64,000 bases of DNA, taken from contig JAFTTI010000019.1 in assembly GCA_017466865.1 (NCBI GenBank), positions 1 to 64,000 on the forward strand, written 5' to 3'. Shown here piece by piece: positions 50,804 through 59,255 of this stretch; within the stretch, counting starts at the first letter, position 1, and each line of letters begins with the position of its first letter. The DNA comes from Oscillospiraceae bacterium (GTDB lineage Bacteria; Bacillota; Clostridia; Oscillospirales; Ruminococcaceae). The notes under the pieces are model-generated. The model was not told where the DNA came from and searched no databases. It was given only the letters and a program-made list of their open reading frames with translations. The position numbers and the translations under genes were made by a program.

Positions 50804-50847
50804 TTAGCCACAGACATAAGCCCATTGTAAGTAAAGGAGAGATGAAA

Positions 50848-51321
50848 ATGAAGAAATTTATGACAATACTTGCTATCCTTACGATGATTTTTATGATGAC
50901 TGCTTGTGAAAACGCGGTAGTAAACAAAACAACTATCCCCTCTACAAAAGTAAGCGAAACAGTCTTGCCCGATGGTTCAAAAACAGAAAAAATAAACAGA
51001 GGCGACGGTTATTACTATATAAATGAATACAACCCCGACGGAAATCAGATAAAATCGAGTTGTTATACCAATGAGGGAATACTCGATTTTTACTCTACAG
51101 CCGAATACGATTCAAACGGAAACAGCATAAAAGTAAGTACTCACAATGCCGACGGAACGCTTAAATTTTACCATACATCTGAATATGATTCAGACGGAAA
51201 TAAAATAAAGGACAGCGAATATAACGCTGACGGAACTCTTCAGGTTGTTTTTGAATACGATTCAGAGGGAAACCATATAAAAACAAGCGAATATAACTCT
51301 GACGGAACACTTATAGAATAA
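50848..51321 (+). CDS. Lipoprotein with EYDSDGN repeats
   Basis: 157 aa; lipobox MMTAC (Cys20), then four to five repeats of about 20 residues, EYDS(D/N)GNxIKxSxYNxDGTL. Shorter relative of the lipoprotein at 28972-29745, lacking the GGSDGPT motif. ATG 50848 has AAAGGAG 8 nt upstream; ATG 50842 is too close. Function unknown; the repeats suggest an extended beta-hairpin stack on the cell surface. Confidence 0.78.
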   Translation: MKKFMTILAILTMIFMMTACENAVVNKTTIPSTKVSETVLPDGSKTEKINRGDGYYYINEYNPDGNQIKSSCYTNEGILDFYSTAEYDSNGNSIKVSTHNADGTLKFYHTSEYDSDGNKIKDSEYNADGTLQVVFEYDSEGNHIKTSEYNSDGTLIE

Positions 51322-51325
51322 ACCA

Positions 51326-51354
51326 AAACCCCCGAAAAATCGGGGGTTTTTCTA
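51326..51354 (+). terminator. Rho-independent terminator
   Basis: AAACCCCCGA-AAAA-TCGGGGGTTTTT after the lipoprotein stop. Confidence 0.9.
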
Positions 51355-51424
51355 TTATCAAGAGTGTATTTTAAGTCTGTTCCCAACATCACCATAAAAC
51401 GAAAAGACAGGCAAGATTTTCGCT

Positions 51425-52135
51425 TTATAAAGGGCTTTTCTTTATCTTCCCTGCATCACGAGGATATTTCTTCGGCGTTTCTTTAACCTTTTCTATAACG
51501 ATAAGTCTGCGATTGTCGCCCGAGGGGAGAGAATAGTTCCACGTGGAACATATCTTTCCGCCGAGGATTTCTACCGCCTTTTTTGCGTCCTCTGCGTTTT
51601 CGTTAGGGCCTTTGAGCGCTAAAAACTTTCCGCCGACTTTAACAAACGGAAGACAATACTCACACAAAACGGGTAATGGCGCTACCGCTCTCGCTGTCGC
51701 TATGTCGAATTTCTCACGAAGGTCGGGATTTTTTCCGCCGTCTTCGGCACGAGAGTGGATACAATCGGCTGAAAGTTCAAGAGTATCTGAAACCTCAGAG
51801 AGAAAGTTAATTCTTTTATTAAGGCTATCGAGCAAGGTTATCTCTATATCCTCACGATAAATTTTCATCGGAATAGCGGGAAAACCCGCGCCCGTTCCGA
51901 CATCTATCAGCGTTGTTCCACGTGGAACATCAACCTTTGTCAGCGGAAGAACGCTGTCTAAAAAGTGTTTTTCGGCTATTCCCTCATCGTCCGTAATGGC
52001 GGTGAGGTTTATTTTTTCGTTCCATTCCACGAGCATTTCTGCGTAGGTTTTAAATTTTTCATATTGTTCTGTCGTTATTTCAAGGCTGTTGCCTGAAAAA
52101 ATTTCTTTTAATCTGTTTTCAGTCAGAAAAGACAT
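51425..52135 (-). CDS. rsmG: 16S rRNA (guanine527-N7)-methyltransferase
   Basis: 236 aa SAM-dependent methyltransferase, formerly GidB. Motifs: LVEWNEKINLTAI near 32, HFLDSVLPL, LIDVGTGAGFPAIPMKI (SAM site near 80), LLDSLNKRINFL, FDIATARAVAPL and LALKGPN. Two parS-like sites lie within the gene. Neighbour of mnmG in the conserved origin cluster. The usual noc-parA-parB genes do not follow in this window; a lipoprotein gene takes that place. Confidence 0.95.
   Translation of the reverse strand: MSFLTENRLKEIFSGNSLEITTEQYEKFKTYAEMLVEWNEKINLTAITDDEGIAEKHFLDSVLPLTKVDVPRGTTLIDVGTGAGFPAIPMKIYREDIEITLLDSLNKRINFLSEVSDTLELSADCIHSRAEDGGKNPDLREKFDIATARAVAPLPVLCEYCLPFVKVGGKFLALKGPNENAEDAKKAVEILGGKICSTWNYSLPSGDNRRLIVIEKVKETPKKYPRDAGKIKKSPL
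51535..51550. promoter_or_regulatory. parS-like site 2, inside rsmG
   Basis: AGTTCCACGTGGAACA, 15 of 16 bases of site 1. Confidence 0.85.
51914..51929. promoter_or_regulatory. parS-like site 3, inside rsmG
   Basis: TGTTCCACGTGGAACA, identical to site 1. The codons are constrained to keep the palindrome within the coding frame. Confidence 0.9.
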
Positions 52136-52162
52136 TTTAATTCCCCTTTTATAGAGAGTATT

Positions 52163-52231
52163 CGTTACCGAGCGGTAGAGTTGTTTTCAAAAATAAAGTC
52201 GGAAACGATTCGCCGGCGGTGGCTCACCGCC
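52163..52231 (+). repeat. Dispersed palindromic repeat, copy R6
   Basis: CGTTACCGAG (52163-52172), core, GGAAACGATTCGCC, then GGCGGTG-GCT-CACCGCC (52215-52231). The mnmG stop codon (52226-52224) is read from the centre of this palindrome. Confidence 0.75.
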
Positions 52232-54092
52232 CAGAGAGCCACACTAAAAGTACTGAAATATCAGCAGGCGAAACGCCCGATATTCTTCCCGCCTGAGCAA
52301 CGCTATGAGGTTTAACCTTATTGAGTTTTTCTATCGCTTCAAGGCGAAGTCCCCTAATCTGCGAATAGTCAAGGTCTTCGGGGAGAGCTTTTTTCTCTAA
52401 CTTTCTCATCTGCTCAATCTGTTCGTTCTGCTTTGCGATATAGCCGTCATACTTTATTTTGAGTTCGACCTGTTCTTTTATTTCATAGGGGAGGTCTTCC
52501 CTCTTCTTGTCAAACGGCGCAAAATCGGCATAAAACATCTGTGGGCGACGGATAAGGTCTGAAAGACGAACCCCCGTTGTTATAGGAGATGTTCCGCGTG
52601 AAACCAAAAGTTCATTCAGTTCTTCAGAGGGACGGATTGTCGTTTTCGTAACTCTATAAAGTTCATCCTTAATCATTTCTTCTTTTTTAAGGAACTCTTC
52701 GTAACGCTCATCCGAAATAAGTCCTATTTCGTGACCTATCTCTGTGAGTCTTTCATCGGCGTTATCCTGACGGAGAACAAGACGGTATTCGCTTCGTGAT
52801 GTCATCATTCGATATGGGTCAGAACAACCCTTTGTAACGAGGTCGTCAATGAGTGTTCCGATATAGGATGACGCTCTGTCGAGAGTTATCATTTCTTCGC
52901 CCTTTATCAGTTTAACGGCGTTGATACCTGCTATAAGTCCCTGTGCGGCGGCTTCTTCATAGCCTGATGTTCCGTTGAACTGTCCTGCACCGAAAAGTCC
53001 CTTAACGGCTTTCATTTCGAGGGTATGACGCATAGCGAGAGGGTCAACGCAGTCGTATTCGATAGCATAGGCAGGACGCATAATCTCTACATTTTCGAGT
53101 CCCTTAATAGTGCGTAAAAATTTAAGTTGAACATCCTCGGGGAGCGATGACGACATCCCCTGAAGATAGTATTCGTCGGTGTCAAGCCCCATAGGTTCAA
53201 TGAAAAGCTGATGACGGGGTTTTTCTGAAAAGCGGACAATTTTGTCCTCGATAGACGGACAGTAGCGAGGGCCAACGCCCTCAATTTTTCCGCTGTAAAG
53301 TGGGCTTCTGTGTAAATTTTCAAGAATTACTTTATGGGTTTCATCGTTTGTATATGCTATGTAGCAAGAAACTTTATTCTCAAGACCTTCTCTGTTAGTT
53401 TCAAAAGAGAAAGGCTGAATATTGCTGTCACCCTCCTGTTTTTCGAGGATTTCAAAGTTTATACTTCTTTTATGGACTCTTGCGGGAGTTCCCGTTTTGA
53501 ATCTTCTCATAGGAAGTCCCAATGCTTTGAGGCTTTCTGTAAGGCGAACGGGAGCTATAACATTATCCGCACCGCTCTCGTAAGATGTTTCGCCGATGTG
53601 GATAAGTCCACGAAGATATGTCCCTGTAGCGAGGACAACTGCACAGACCTTATAAACCGCGCCGAGCTTTGTTACAACCTCTGTCACCCTGCCGTTTTCG
53701 GCTCTGACCTCTGTTATTTCGGCTTGTTTTATGTCGAGAAGAGGGGTATCCTCACAGATTTTTTTCATATAGGCGTGGTATTTCATTCTGTCCGCCTGAA
53801 CGCGAAGGCTATGAACAGCAGGGCCTTTTCCTGCGTTGAGCATTCTGCTCTGAATGAAACAAGCGTCCGCCGCCCTGCCCATTTCTCCGCCCAAAGCGTC
53901 GATTTCACGGACAAGGTGACCCTTTGCAGTTCCGCCGATAGATGGGTTGCAAGGCATATTTGCAATTGTATCGAGAGATATAGTAAAGAGTGCGGTTTTA
54001 CAGCCAAGACGCGCCGCAGCGAGTGCCGCTTCGACACCTGCGTGTCCCGCACCGACTATTGCTATATCGTAGTTTTCCATTTCATAGTTCAT
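52224..54092 (-). CDS. mnmG: tRNA uridine-34 5-carboxymethylaminomethyl modification enzyme MnmG (GidA)
   Basis: 622 aa FAD protein; with MnmE installs the cmnm group at U34 of certain tRNAs. Seen: FAD site [19 protein letters not shown] near 10, [46 protein letters not shown] near 375, TSRSEYRL. C-terminal [20 protein letters not shown], where the last residues and stop come from repeat R6. ATG 54092 or in-frame ATG 54080. A weak parS-like sequence is at 52590-52605. Confidence 0.95.
   Translation of the reverse strand: MNYEMENYDIAIVGAGHAGVEAALAAARLGCKTALFTISLDTIANMPCNPSIGGTAKGHLVREIDALGGEMGRAADACFIQSRMLNAGKGPAVHSLRVQADRMKYHAYMKKICEDTPLLDIKQAEITEVRAENGRVTEVVTKLGAVYKVCAVVLATGTYLRGLIHIGETSYESGADNVIAPVRLTESLKALGLPMRRFKTGTPARVHKRSINFEILEKQEGDSNIQPFSFETNREGLENKVSCYIAYTNDETHKVILENLHRSPLYSGKIEGVGPRYCPSIEDKIVRFSEKPRHQLFIEPMGLDTDEYYLQGMSSSLPEDVQLKFLRTIKGLENVEIMRPAYAIEYDCVDPLAMRHTLEMKAVKGLFGAGQFNGTSGYEEAAAQGLIAGINAVKLIKGEEMITLDRASSYIGTLIDDLVTKGCSDPYRMMTSRSEYRLVLRQDNADERLTEIGHEIGLISDERYEEFLKKEEMIKDELYRVTKTTIRPSEELNELLVSRGTSPITTGVRLSDLIRRPQMFYADFAPFDKKREDLPYEIKEQVELKIKYDGYIAKQNEQIEQMRKLEKKALPEDLDYSQIRGLRLEAIEKLNKVKPHSVAQAGRISGVSPADISVLLVWLSGR
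52590..52605. promoter_or_regulatory. Degenerate parS-like site inside mnmG
   Basis: TGTTCCGCGTGAAACC: two mismatches from TGTTCCACGTGAAACA. Could be a weaker fourth site or chance. Confidence 0.4.
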
Positions 54093-54093
54093 A

Positions 54094-54293
54094 AAAATTC
54101 TCTTTTCTTAAAGATAATTCCACGGAGCCCGTGGAGGCGTATTCCGAAAGCGAAAAAGATTGTTTCCATAAAACGAAAAGACATCGTTTACCGAAAACGA
54201 AAAAGATTGTGCTTTATGCTAGGCAAACGAGTGAAGGAATATGCGGATATTCCGAACGAGTTTAACGACGCAGAAAGTGCAAGATTTTTCGTT
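54094..54293. other. Intergenic region mnmG-mnmE with short repeats
   Basis: Contains CCACG-GAGCC-CGTGG and two copies of CGAAAAAGATTGT (about 54150 and 54198). CCATAAAACGAAAAGACA (54166-54183) recurs exactly at 51392-51409 near the rsmG 3' end. No gene seen. Confidence 0.5.
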
Positions 54294-55658
54294 TTATTTT
54301 CCTACGCAGAAGTGGGAGAATACCTCATCTACTACTGCCTCTGTTACCCTCTCGCCAGAGAGTTCTAAAACGGCTGAAAGCGCTTCGTCAAGAACAACTG
54401 TCAGCGCGTCAAAAGTTTCGCCTGATTCCACAAGAGAAACCGCTTCCGAAATTGATAAAAGTGCCTTATCTACGCAGTTTTTCTGTCTTTCGTTCGCTAT
54501 CATTCCCGATGAATAATCGATAGTTCCGAAAGAGAAAATTTCGCTGATTTTCTTTTCGAGATTATCAATTCCCTCGCCCGTTTTCGCAGAGATAGAAACT
54601 GATTTTCCCAAAACATTTTCTATTTTTTCTATGTCGATTTCGTTCCCCTTTTCGCATTTGTTTATAATGGGAATTACTTTCTTTCCTTCAAGTTTTTCAA
54701 TGATTTTTTCGTCCTCGTCGGAGAGTTTTTCAGAAGAATCAAAAACCGCTAAAACAAGGTCTGCCTCCGAGAGTTTTTTAATAGAGCGTTCTACGCCTAT
54801 ACTCTCGACAACATCGCCCGTTTCACGAATACCAGCGGTATCTGAAAGTTTGAGTAAAATATCGCCGACCATAGCGGTTTCTTCGACAATATCTCTTGTT
54901 GTTCCCTCGATGTCTGTAACAATACTTCTGTCGAAACCTAAAAATCTGTTCATTAAAGTCGACTTTCCTACATTCGCCCTACCGACTATCGCTGTGTCAA
55001 TTCCGTTTCTTAAAACCCTGCCGTTGTCATAGGTTTTTGAAAGCGACAAAAGTTCTTCGTGGATATTACAAAGTGCTGAAGAAAGTTCTTCGGGAGTAAG
55101 TTCCATAATATCTTCTTCGGGATAATCGACCCACGCAGAAAGTTCGCCCAAAATTTTAAGTATCTTATCTTTTACATAAGAAATTCTTTTATATAAAGCA
55201 CCCTCTTTTGCCGAAACTGCGGCTTTTCTCGCCTGTTCGCCACCTGCTGAGATAATGTCTATGACGCTTTCGGCTTCTGTGAGAGAGAGTTTTCCGTTTA
55301 AAAATGCACGCTTTGTAAATTCACCCGCTGCCGCTATTTCGCAACCTGCTTTGATAGTTGCAGAAAGAACTTTTTTTGCAACAAAAACACCGCCGTGACA
55401 AGATATTTCGATAACATCCTCGCCTGTATAACTTTTAGGCGCACGAAATACTGTGAGCACTCCTTCGTCGATTTCTTCATCACCCATAAAAATCTTTCCG
55501 AAAGCGCAGGTATAGCCTTTCATTTCAGAAATTTTCTTATCGGAAGACACGGGGCGAAAGACCTTTTCAGCAACAGAAAAAGCCTTATCTCCGCTTATTC
55601 TTATAACGGCTATTCCGCCCTCTGAAAGTGGCGTTGAAATCGCTGCAACAGTTGACAT
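54294..55658 (-). CDS. mnmE: tRNA modification GTPase MnmE (TrmE)
   Basis: 454 aa. N-terminal folate-binding domain 1-118 (EGGIAVIRISGDKA, EISCHGG), helical domain, G domain about 215-375 with G1 GRANVGKST, G3 DTAG, G4 NKCE, and the C-terminal CxGK (FCVGK). Works with MnmG in a heterotetramer. ATG 55658 after GAGGGG. 200 nt separate it from mnmG. Confidence 0.95.
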   Translation of the reverse strand: MSTVAAISTPLSEGGIAVIRISGDKAFSVAEKVFRPVSSDKKISEMKGYTCAFGKIFMGDEEIDEGVLTVFRAPKSYTGEDVIEISCHGGVFVAKKVLSATIKAGCEIAAAGEFTKRAFLNGKLSLTEAESVIDIISAGGEQARKAAVSAKEGALYKRISYVKDKILKILGELSAWVDYPEEDIMELTPEELSSALCNIHEELLSLSKTYDNGRVLRNGIDTAIVGRANVGKSTLMNRFLGFDRSIVTDIEGTTRDIVEETAMVGDILLKLSDTAGIRETGDVVESIGVERSIKKLSEADLVLAVFDSSEKLSDEDEKIIEKLEGKKVIPIINKCEKGNEIDIEKIENVLGKSVSISAKTGEGIDNLEKKISEIFSFGTIDYSSGMIANERQKNCVDKALLSISEAVSLVESGETFDALTVVLDEALSAVLELSGERVTEAVVDEVFSHFCVGK

Positions 55659-55715
55659 ATTTTTTATCCCCTCTTCGAAAAACGGCTTGACAACTTTGCT
55701 GCCAAGCCGATATTC

Positions 55716-56522
55716 TTAATCTATGATGATTTTGCCATAAAGTGTTGTTGAATCCATTTCGTCTTCAGGCTTTGGCTTGGGAGTGGGTTTCTTATAATCC
55801 TTTTCAAAAGAAGTTTTAAGATCAAGTGCTCTTGCGGGCTGACCGTTTCTTCTTCCGCCTCTTTTAAAACCACCCTTGCGATCGCCCTTGTCGTTTCTGT
55901 AAGGACGGGGGTTATCTGATGAGATAACAACCTTTCTGTAAGGTTCTTCGCCGACTGACTTTGATGAAACGCCTTCGATTTCTGTTATAACAGAATGAAT
56001 GATTCTTCTTTCATAGGGGTTCATGGGTTCTAAAGCTGCTGTTCTGCCGTTTTTCTTAACAGATGCTGCGATTTTCTTTGCGAGTTCTGAAAGTGTTTCC
56101 GCTCTCTTTTCTCTGTATCCGCAGGAATCAACTGTTATTCTGTAATAATCCTTTGTGTTCTTGTTGCAGATTGTTGATGCGAGATACTGTAAAGCATCGA
56201 GTGTATCCCCTCTTCTGCCGATAACAGCACCTGTTTCTGTGCCTTCGATGTTAATAACTGCACCATCTTCATTTTCAGTAACTGAAAGTGTTGCTGAAAT
56301 GCCCATTTTATTAAGGATTTCTTCGATATACTTTTTAGCGGGAATATAACGGGGTTCATCATATTCTGCCTTGATTTTAGCTTCTGATTTTATCTTTCCG
56401 AAAAGGCCTTTTTTTGCTTCTTCCAAAACTTCGTATTTTACTTCTTCTTTTTTGATGCCGAATTCTTTAGCGGCGAGTTCAATAGCTTCGTCAACTGATT
56501 TTGCTGAAAAAATCTGTTCCAT
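55716..56522 (-). CDS. jag: RNA-binding protein Jag/KhpB (Jag-N, KH, R3H)
   Basis: 268 aa. Jag_N domain 2-50 (SVDEAIELAAKEFGIKKEEV), KH domain about 75-150 with IGRRGDTLDALQYL, R3H about 150-205 (EPMNPYERRIIH), and a charged Arg/Gly- then Pro/Lys-rich tail of about 60 residues. Binds RNA and in Firmicutes influences cell elongation with KhpA. Between yidC and mnmE as in most Firmicutes. Confidence 0.93.
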   Translation of the reverse strand: MEQIFSAKSVDEAIELAAKEFGIKKEEVKYEVLEEAKKGLFGKIKSEAKIKAEYDEPRYIPAKKYIEEILNKMGISATLSVTENEDGAVINIEGTETGAVIGRRGDTLDALQYLASTICNKNTKDYYRITVDSCGYREKRAETLSELAKKIAASVKKNGRTAALEPMNPYERRIIHSVITEIEGVSSKSVGEEPYRKVVISSDNPRPYRNDKGDRKGGFKRGGRRNGQPARALDLKTSFEKDYKKPTPKPKPEDEMDSTTLYGKIIID

Positions 56523-56544
56523 AATTTTTTTAACGCTCCTTACT

Positions 56545-57753
56545 TTAGTTATCGTGATTTATTTCTATGCCTAAATCTTCGGCAGAAACTTCATCTTTAT
56601 ATTTTTCTTCCATTCTCTTTCGCGCGTCGGCAATGATTTTACTTTCAAGGTCTTTCTGCATCGACTTTGAAATCTTTATGTTGCCTTCTTCATCGCGTGG
56701 AAGTTCTTTCTTTATTTCTTCATCAAGGTTTCTTGTAGGATTGTTTAACTGTTTCTGTTCTTCAAGAAGGGCGAGTTGTTTTTCATACATTCTTTCCATA
56801 TAGCCCTTGCCCTTTTTCTTCTTCTTTCTTTCAGCGTCTTTCTTAACGAGTTCTGCTACCTTTTCGGGTGTGTAAACTTTACTTAAAACAACCTGCTGGA
56901 AAAATCCGAAGATTGACTGGCAGATCCAGTAGTAACCAACGGCCATAGGGAAGTTTCTTGCGATAAAGATTGAGATGATAGGCATAATGTAAAGCGAAAG
57001 TGTCATCGCGTTCATTGATTTTGCCATTGCGTTATCGGGATTTGACTTCTTCTGCTGTGCCTGTGAATAGATCATAGTGAGAAGCTGTGAAAGACCCGCG
57101 AGAATAGGGATTAAAAGTGTAGGCCATGTCCAAGTCGGGTTAACGCCGAGGTCGAAAATTCCTAAGAGATTCATATCAAAGTTGCTTACCGCTTCGCAGA
57201 ATTTTGGCATTGAAGCGAAAGCCGCAGGGTTATCGTTATAAGCCTGCATGATAATAAGCTGTGACTGATAGTTCTTTGAAAGATTTTCAACATTCTTTAC
57301 AACCGTTGCCCAGGCTTCACCGTTTGCCTGTGCTTCAAGGATAACATTCTGTGCTATGAGTGTTGCCTCTGCTATCATATCTTTTGAGAAGTGCATGATA
57401 TGTGTGAGAGGTCTGTAAACAACATCGATGATACCAAAAAGAACGGGGAACTGAATAAGCATAGGAAGACAACTTGACATAGGGTTTATGCCTTCTTCAG
57501 CATAGAGTTTCATCTGTTCTTCCTGAAGCTTCTGCTGGTTGTTTGCGTATTTTTTCTGTAAAGCCTGAAGTTTCGGCTGAAATGCCGACATCATGGCTGT
57601 ATTTTTCTGCTGTTTAACACTTAAAGGAAACAAAAGAATCTTTGTTACAAGTGTGAATAAAAGAATTGCAATACCGTAATTCTTAACGAGATAATATATA
57701 CCCCACATTATAAATCCCAAGGGGTAACCAAAAATTTCATAAATTAACTGCAT
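56545..57753 (-). CDS. yidC: Membrane protein insertase YidC/Oxa1
   Basis: 402 aa. Core insertase with helices near 18-45 ([23 protein letters not shown]), 90-115, 215-235, 265-300 and charged cytosolic C-terminal tail of about 90 residues ([17 protein letters not shown]). Inserts membrane proteins alone or with SecYEG. It overlaps the yidD end by 10 nt. A long central extracytoplasmic insertion (120-205) is present. Confidence 0.93.
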   Translation of the reverse strand: MQLIYEIFGYPLGFIMWGIYYLVKNYGIAILLFTLVTKILLFPLSVKQQKNTAMMSAFQPKLQALQKKYANNQQKLQEEQMKLYAEEGINPMSSCLPMLIQFPVLFGIIDVVYRPLTHIMHFSKDMIAEATLIAQNVILEAQANGEAWATVVKNVENLSKNYQSQLIIMQAYNDNPAAFASMPKFCEAVSNFDMNLLGIFDLGVNPTWTWPTLLIPILAGLSQLLTMIYSQAQQKKSNPDNAMAKSMNAMTLSLYIMPIISIFIARNFPMAVGYYWICQSIFGFFQQVVLSKVYTPEKVAELVKKDAERKKKKKGKGYMERMYEKQLALLEEQKQLNNPTRNLDEEIKKELPRDEEGNIKISKSMQKDLESKIIADARKRMEEKYKDEVSAEDLGIEINHDN

Positions 57754-58013
57754 CTGTCTGCTCCTGATTTCTTATTTTTCTTTTCGGGGACATAGTCTAT
57801 TCCCCCTATACTCCATGGGTGACAACGGAGTATTCTTTTAACTGCTAAAAAGCCACCGTAAAATATCCCGAAACGCCTTATTGCCGTTAAGGCATACTGT
57901 GAACAGGTAGGATAGAATTTACAACAAGGCGGCTTTAAAGGAGAAATAAATTTCTGATAGAAAACTATCGGCAAAGAACAGATATATCTTATTGTTTCAA
58001 TAAGTTTATCCAT
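57744..58013 (-). CDS. yidD: Membrane protein insertion efficiency factor YidD
   Basis: 89 aa. YidD hallmark [27 protein letters not shown] then [26 protein letters not shown] 58013 follows GGGAGGGG; the frame upstream belongs to rnpA overlap. Overlaps rnpA by 8 nt and yidC by 10 nt. Confidence 0.95.
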   Translation of the reverse strand: MDKLIETIRYICSLPIVFYQKFISPLKPPCCKFYPTCSQYALTAIRRFGIFYGGFLAVKRILRCHPWSIGGIDYVPEKKNKKSGADRCS

Positions 58014-58359
58014 TTTTCTTAACCCCTCCCGATTCGATAAAAGGAATGGCTTTCTTTTCAAAAAAAGTCGCTATCTGATATGATTTAACCTCCGCTGCGG
58101 CTTGTCTTGCAACAAAGATATAATCGTATCCTTTCGGGAATTTCGCCCTTAAAGAATCATAAGCTGCTCTTATAACTCTTCTCGCTCTTGAACGCTTGAC
58201 AGAATTCCCGACCTTTTTTGTTGTTGTTATACCTACTCTGTTTTCATTTGTTCCGTTTTTTCTGAAATACACAACAACGGTTTTTCCCGCTATGTATTTC
58301 CCTCTTTTATAAAGTCTTAAAAAAACTTTATTGTCTTTGATGATTTCTTTTTTCTGCAT
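58006..58359 (-). CDS. rnpA: Ribonuclease P protein component
   Basis: 117 aa basic protein that helps RNase P RNA cut tRNA precursors. Seen: [21 protein letters not shown] and the signature [19 protein letters not shown] (usual form has RNR, here RSR), [13 protein letters not shown] 58359 gives a normal family length; the frame reaches 58410. Between rpmH and yidD. Confidence 0.93.
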   Translation of the reverse strand: MQKKEIIKDNKVFLRLYKRGKYIAGKTVVVYFRKNGTNENRVGITTTKKVGNSVKRSRARRVIRAAYDSLRAKFPKGYDYIFVARQAAAEVKSYQIATFFEKKAIPFIESGGVKKNG

Positions 58360-58501
58360 AATTTTAAAGAAAAAAGACCGCAATTTTCCCCACCAAGCAT
58401 AAATCCCCAAAGTGTTATAAATGGCACAACGAAGTTTTAAAACCCCGCCACGAGGATGCCTGTGTGAAATGCGGTCAATGGTCGAATTTTTATCTTACTT
58501 A

Positions 58502-58636
58502 TTAGTAGCTGAGCATCTTTCTGCCCTTTGCTCTTCTTCTTGCAAGAACTTTTCTTCCGTTTGCTGTTGACATACGGCTTCTGAATCCGTGAACCTTCTT
58601 TCTGTGAAGCTTCTTAGGCTGATATGTTCTTTTCAT
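58502..58636 (-). CDS. rpmH: 50S ribosomal protein L34
   Basis: 44 aa: [20 protein letters not shown], then [20 protein letters not shown] and MLSY. All family residues are present. ATG 58636 is 8 nt after AGGAGGG. First gene of the rpmH-rnpA-yidD-yidC-jag cluster. Confidence 0.98.
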   Translation of the reverse strand: MKRTYQPKKLHRKKVHGFRSRMSTANGRKVLARRRAKGRKMLSY

Positions 58637-58712
58637 CTTTTTCCCTCCTTGCGAAAAACCGATTATCCGAAAAAATATATAAAATCGGTTAAAGATAATC
58701 TGACAAGTTTAT

Positions 58713-58741
58713 ATTATAGACTATATAAACGCTTTCGTCAA
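58713..58741 (-). promoter_or_regulatory. Sigma-A promoter of the rpmH operon
   Basis: TTGACG (58741-58736), 17-nt spacer, TATAAT (58718-58713). Leader of about 75 nt contains CCGATTATCCGAAAA...AATCGG inverted repeat. Confidence 0.85.
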
Positions 58742-58807
58742 GCATTTTTTCGCGATTTTTTTCTTTTCGTTAATTTTGAGTTGTCTTATTTGTGCGGTTT
58801 TGTGCAA

Positions 58808-58816
58808 AGTGGATAA
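58808..58816. promoter_or_regulatory. DnaA-box-like sequence
   Basis: AGTGGATAA (reverse TTATCCACT), 8 of 9 with the consensus TTATCCACA. A single box; cannot define an origin alone. Confidence 0.4.
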
Positions 58817-58837
58817 TGAAAAAGGCATATTTTAAGG

Positions 58838-58902
58838 GTTTCGCTGTCGGCTGTTTCACAGCCTTTAACAGCGACCTTCTTTTTATTTCGCAAAAAAGAA
58901 GG
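58838..58902 (-). repeat. Structured element, copy S1 (nested hairpins)
   Basis: On the minus strand: hairpin GCCTTCTTTTTTG / AAAAAGAAGG, then outer stem TCGCTGT (58874-58868) / ACAGCGA (58847-58841) enclosing inner hairpin GGCTGT-GAA-ACAGCC, and AAACC. Same plan as the end of the 60.5-kb element (S2), with different stem sequences. Confidence 0.6.
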
Positions 58903-59034
58903 CAAAATGCGCCTCTTGCAGAGGGCTGCGCCTGCTCACGCGCAGGCGTTCGGATTATTCCATTCGCAACAGCAAATAGTCCGTTGCCGATATTACGAAT
59001 GAAAAATAACTTTTCATTGCACGCACCAACTTTA
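58903..59034. other. Palindrome-rich spacer near the origin
   Basis: Contains CGCCTGC-TCA-CGCGCAGGCG-like and TTCGTAATATCGGCAACGG-type inverted stretches; no gene with a ribosome site seen. A frame on either strand of about 100 codons covers it but looks like repeat DNA. Confidence 0.5.
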
Positions 59035-59066
59035 TTTATATGCTCATTGGTTTGTGCGTTACCGAG
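59035..59066 (+). repeat. 32-bp direct repeat, left copy
   Basis: TTTATATGCTCATTGGTTTG then TGCGTTACCGAG; an identical 32 bp is at 60323-60354. The two enclose tRNA-Arg and asnA. It extends the head of repeat copies R7 and R8. Confidence 0.85.
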
Positions 59067-59120
59067 TTTTTTTATTATCCTAACAAACTGCATAACAATA
59101 TGTCCTCCGCGGTCACGCGG
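59056..59120 (+). repeat. Dispersed palindromic repeat, copy R7
   Basis: GCGTTACCGAG, T-rich core, GCATAACAATATGTCC, CCGCG-GTCA-CGCGG (59107-59120). Palindrome faces the 3' end of tRNA-Arg, 23 nt away. Confidence 0.65.
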
Positions 59121-59143
59121 TGCCTGCGGGGGCTCTCCGCCGG

Positions 59144-59220
59144 TGGCACGCCCGACCGGATTCGAACCGGTGGCACATAGCGTCGGAGGCTATTGCTCTA
59201 TCCAGCTGAGCTACGGGCGC
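59144..59220 (-). tRNA. tRNA-Arg (CCG)
   Basis: 77 nt including encoded CCA. Acceptor GCGCCCG/CGGGCGT, D arm GCTC...GAGC, anticodon stem ATAGC/GCTAT with loop CTCCGAC giving CCG, T arm ACCGG-TTCGAAT-CCGGT. Lies downstream of asnA on the same strand. Confidence 0.92.
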
Positions 59221-59255
59221 ATAAATCCGCTGTATAAAAATACAGCGGAATTTTT

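Noticed and set aside
53334-54368. 344-codon open frame on the plus strand opposite mnmG
   Set aside because: Antisense to a well-conserved gene, no ribosome site, Cys/Ser/Phe-rich nonsense composition; a shadow of mnmG codon usage.
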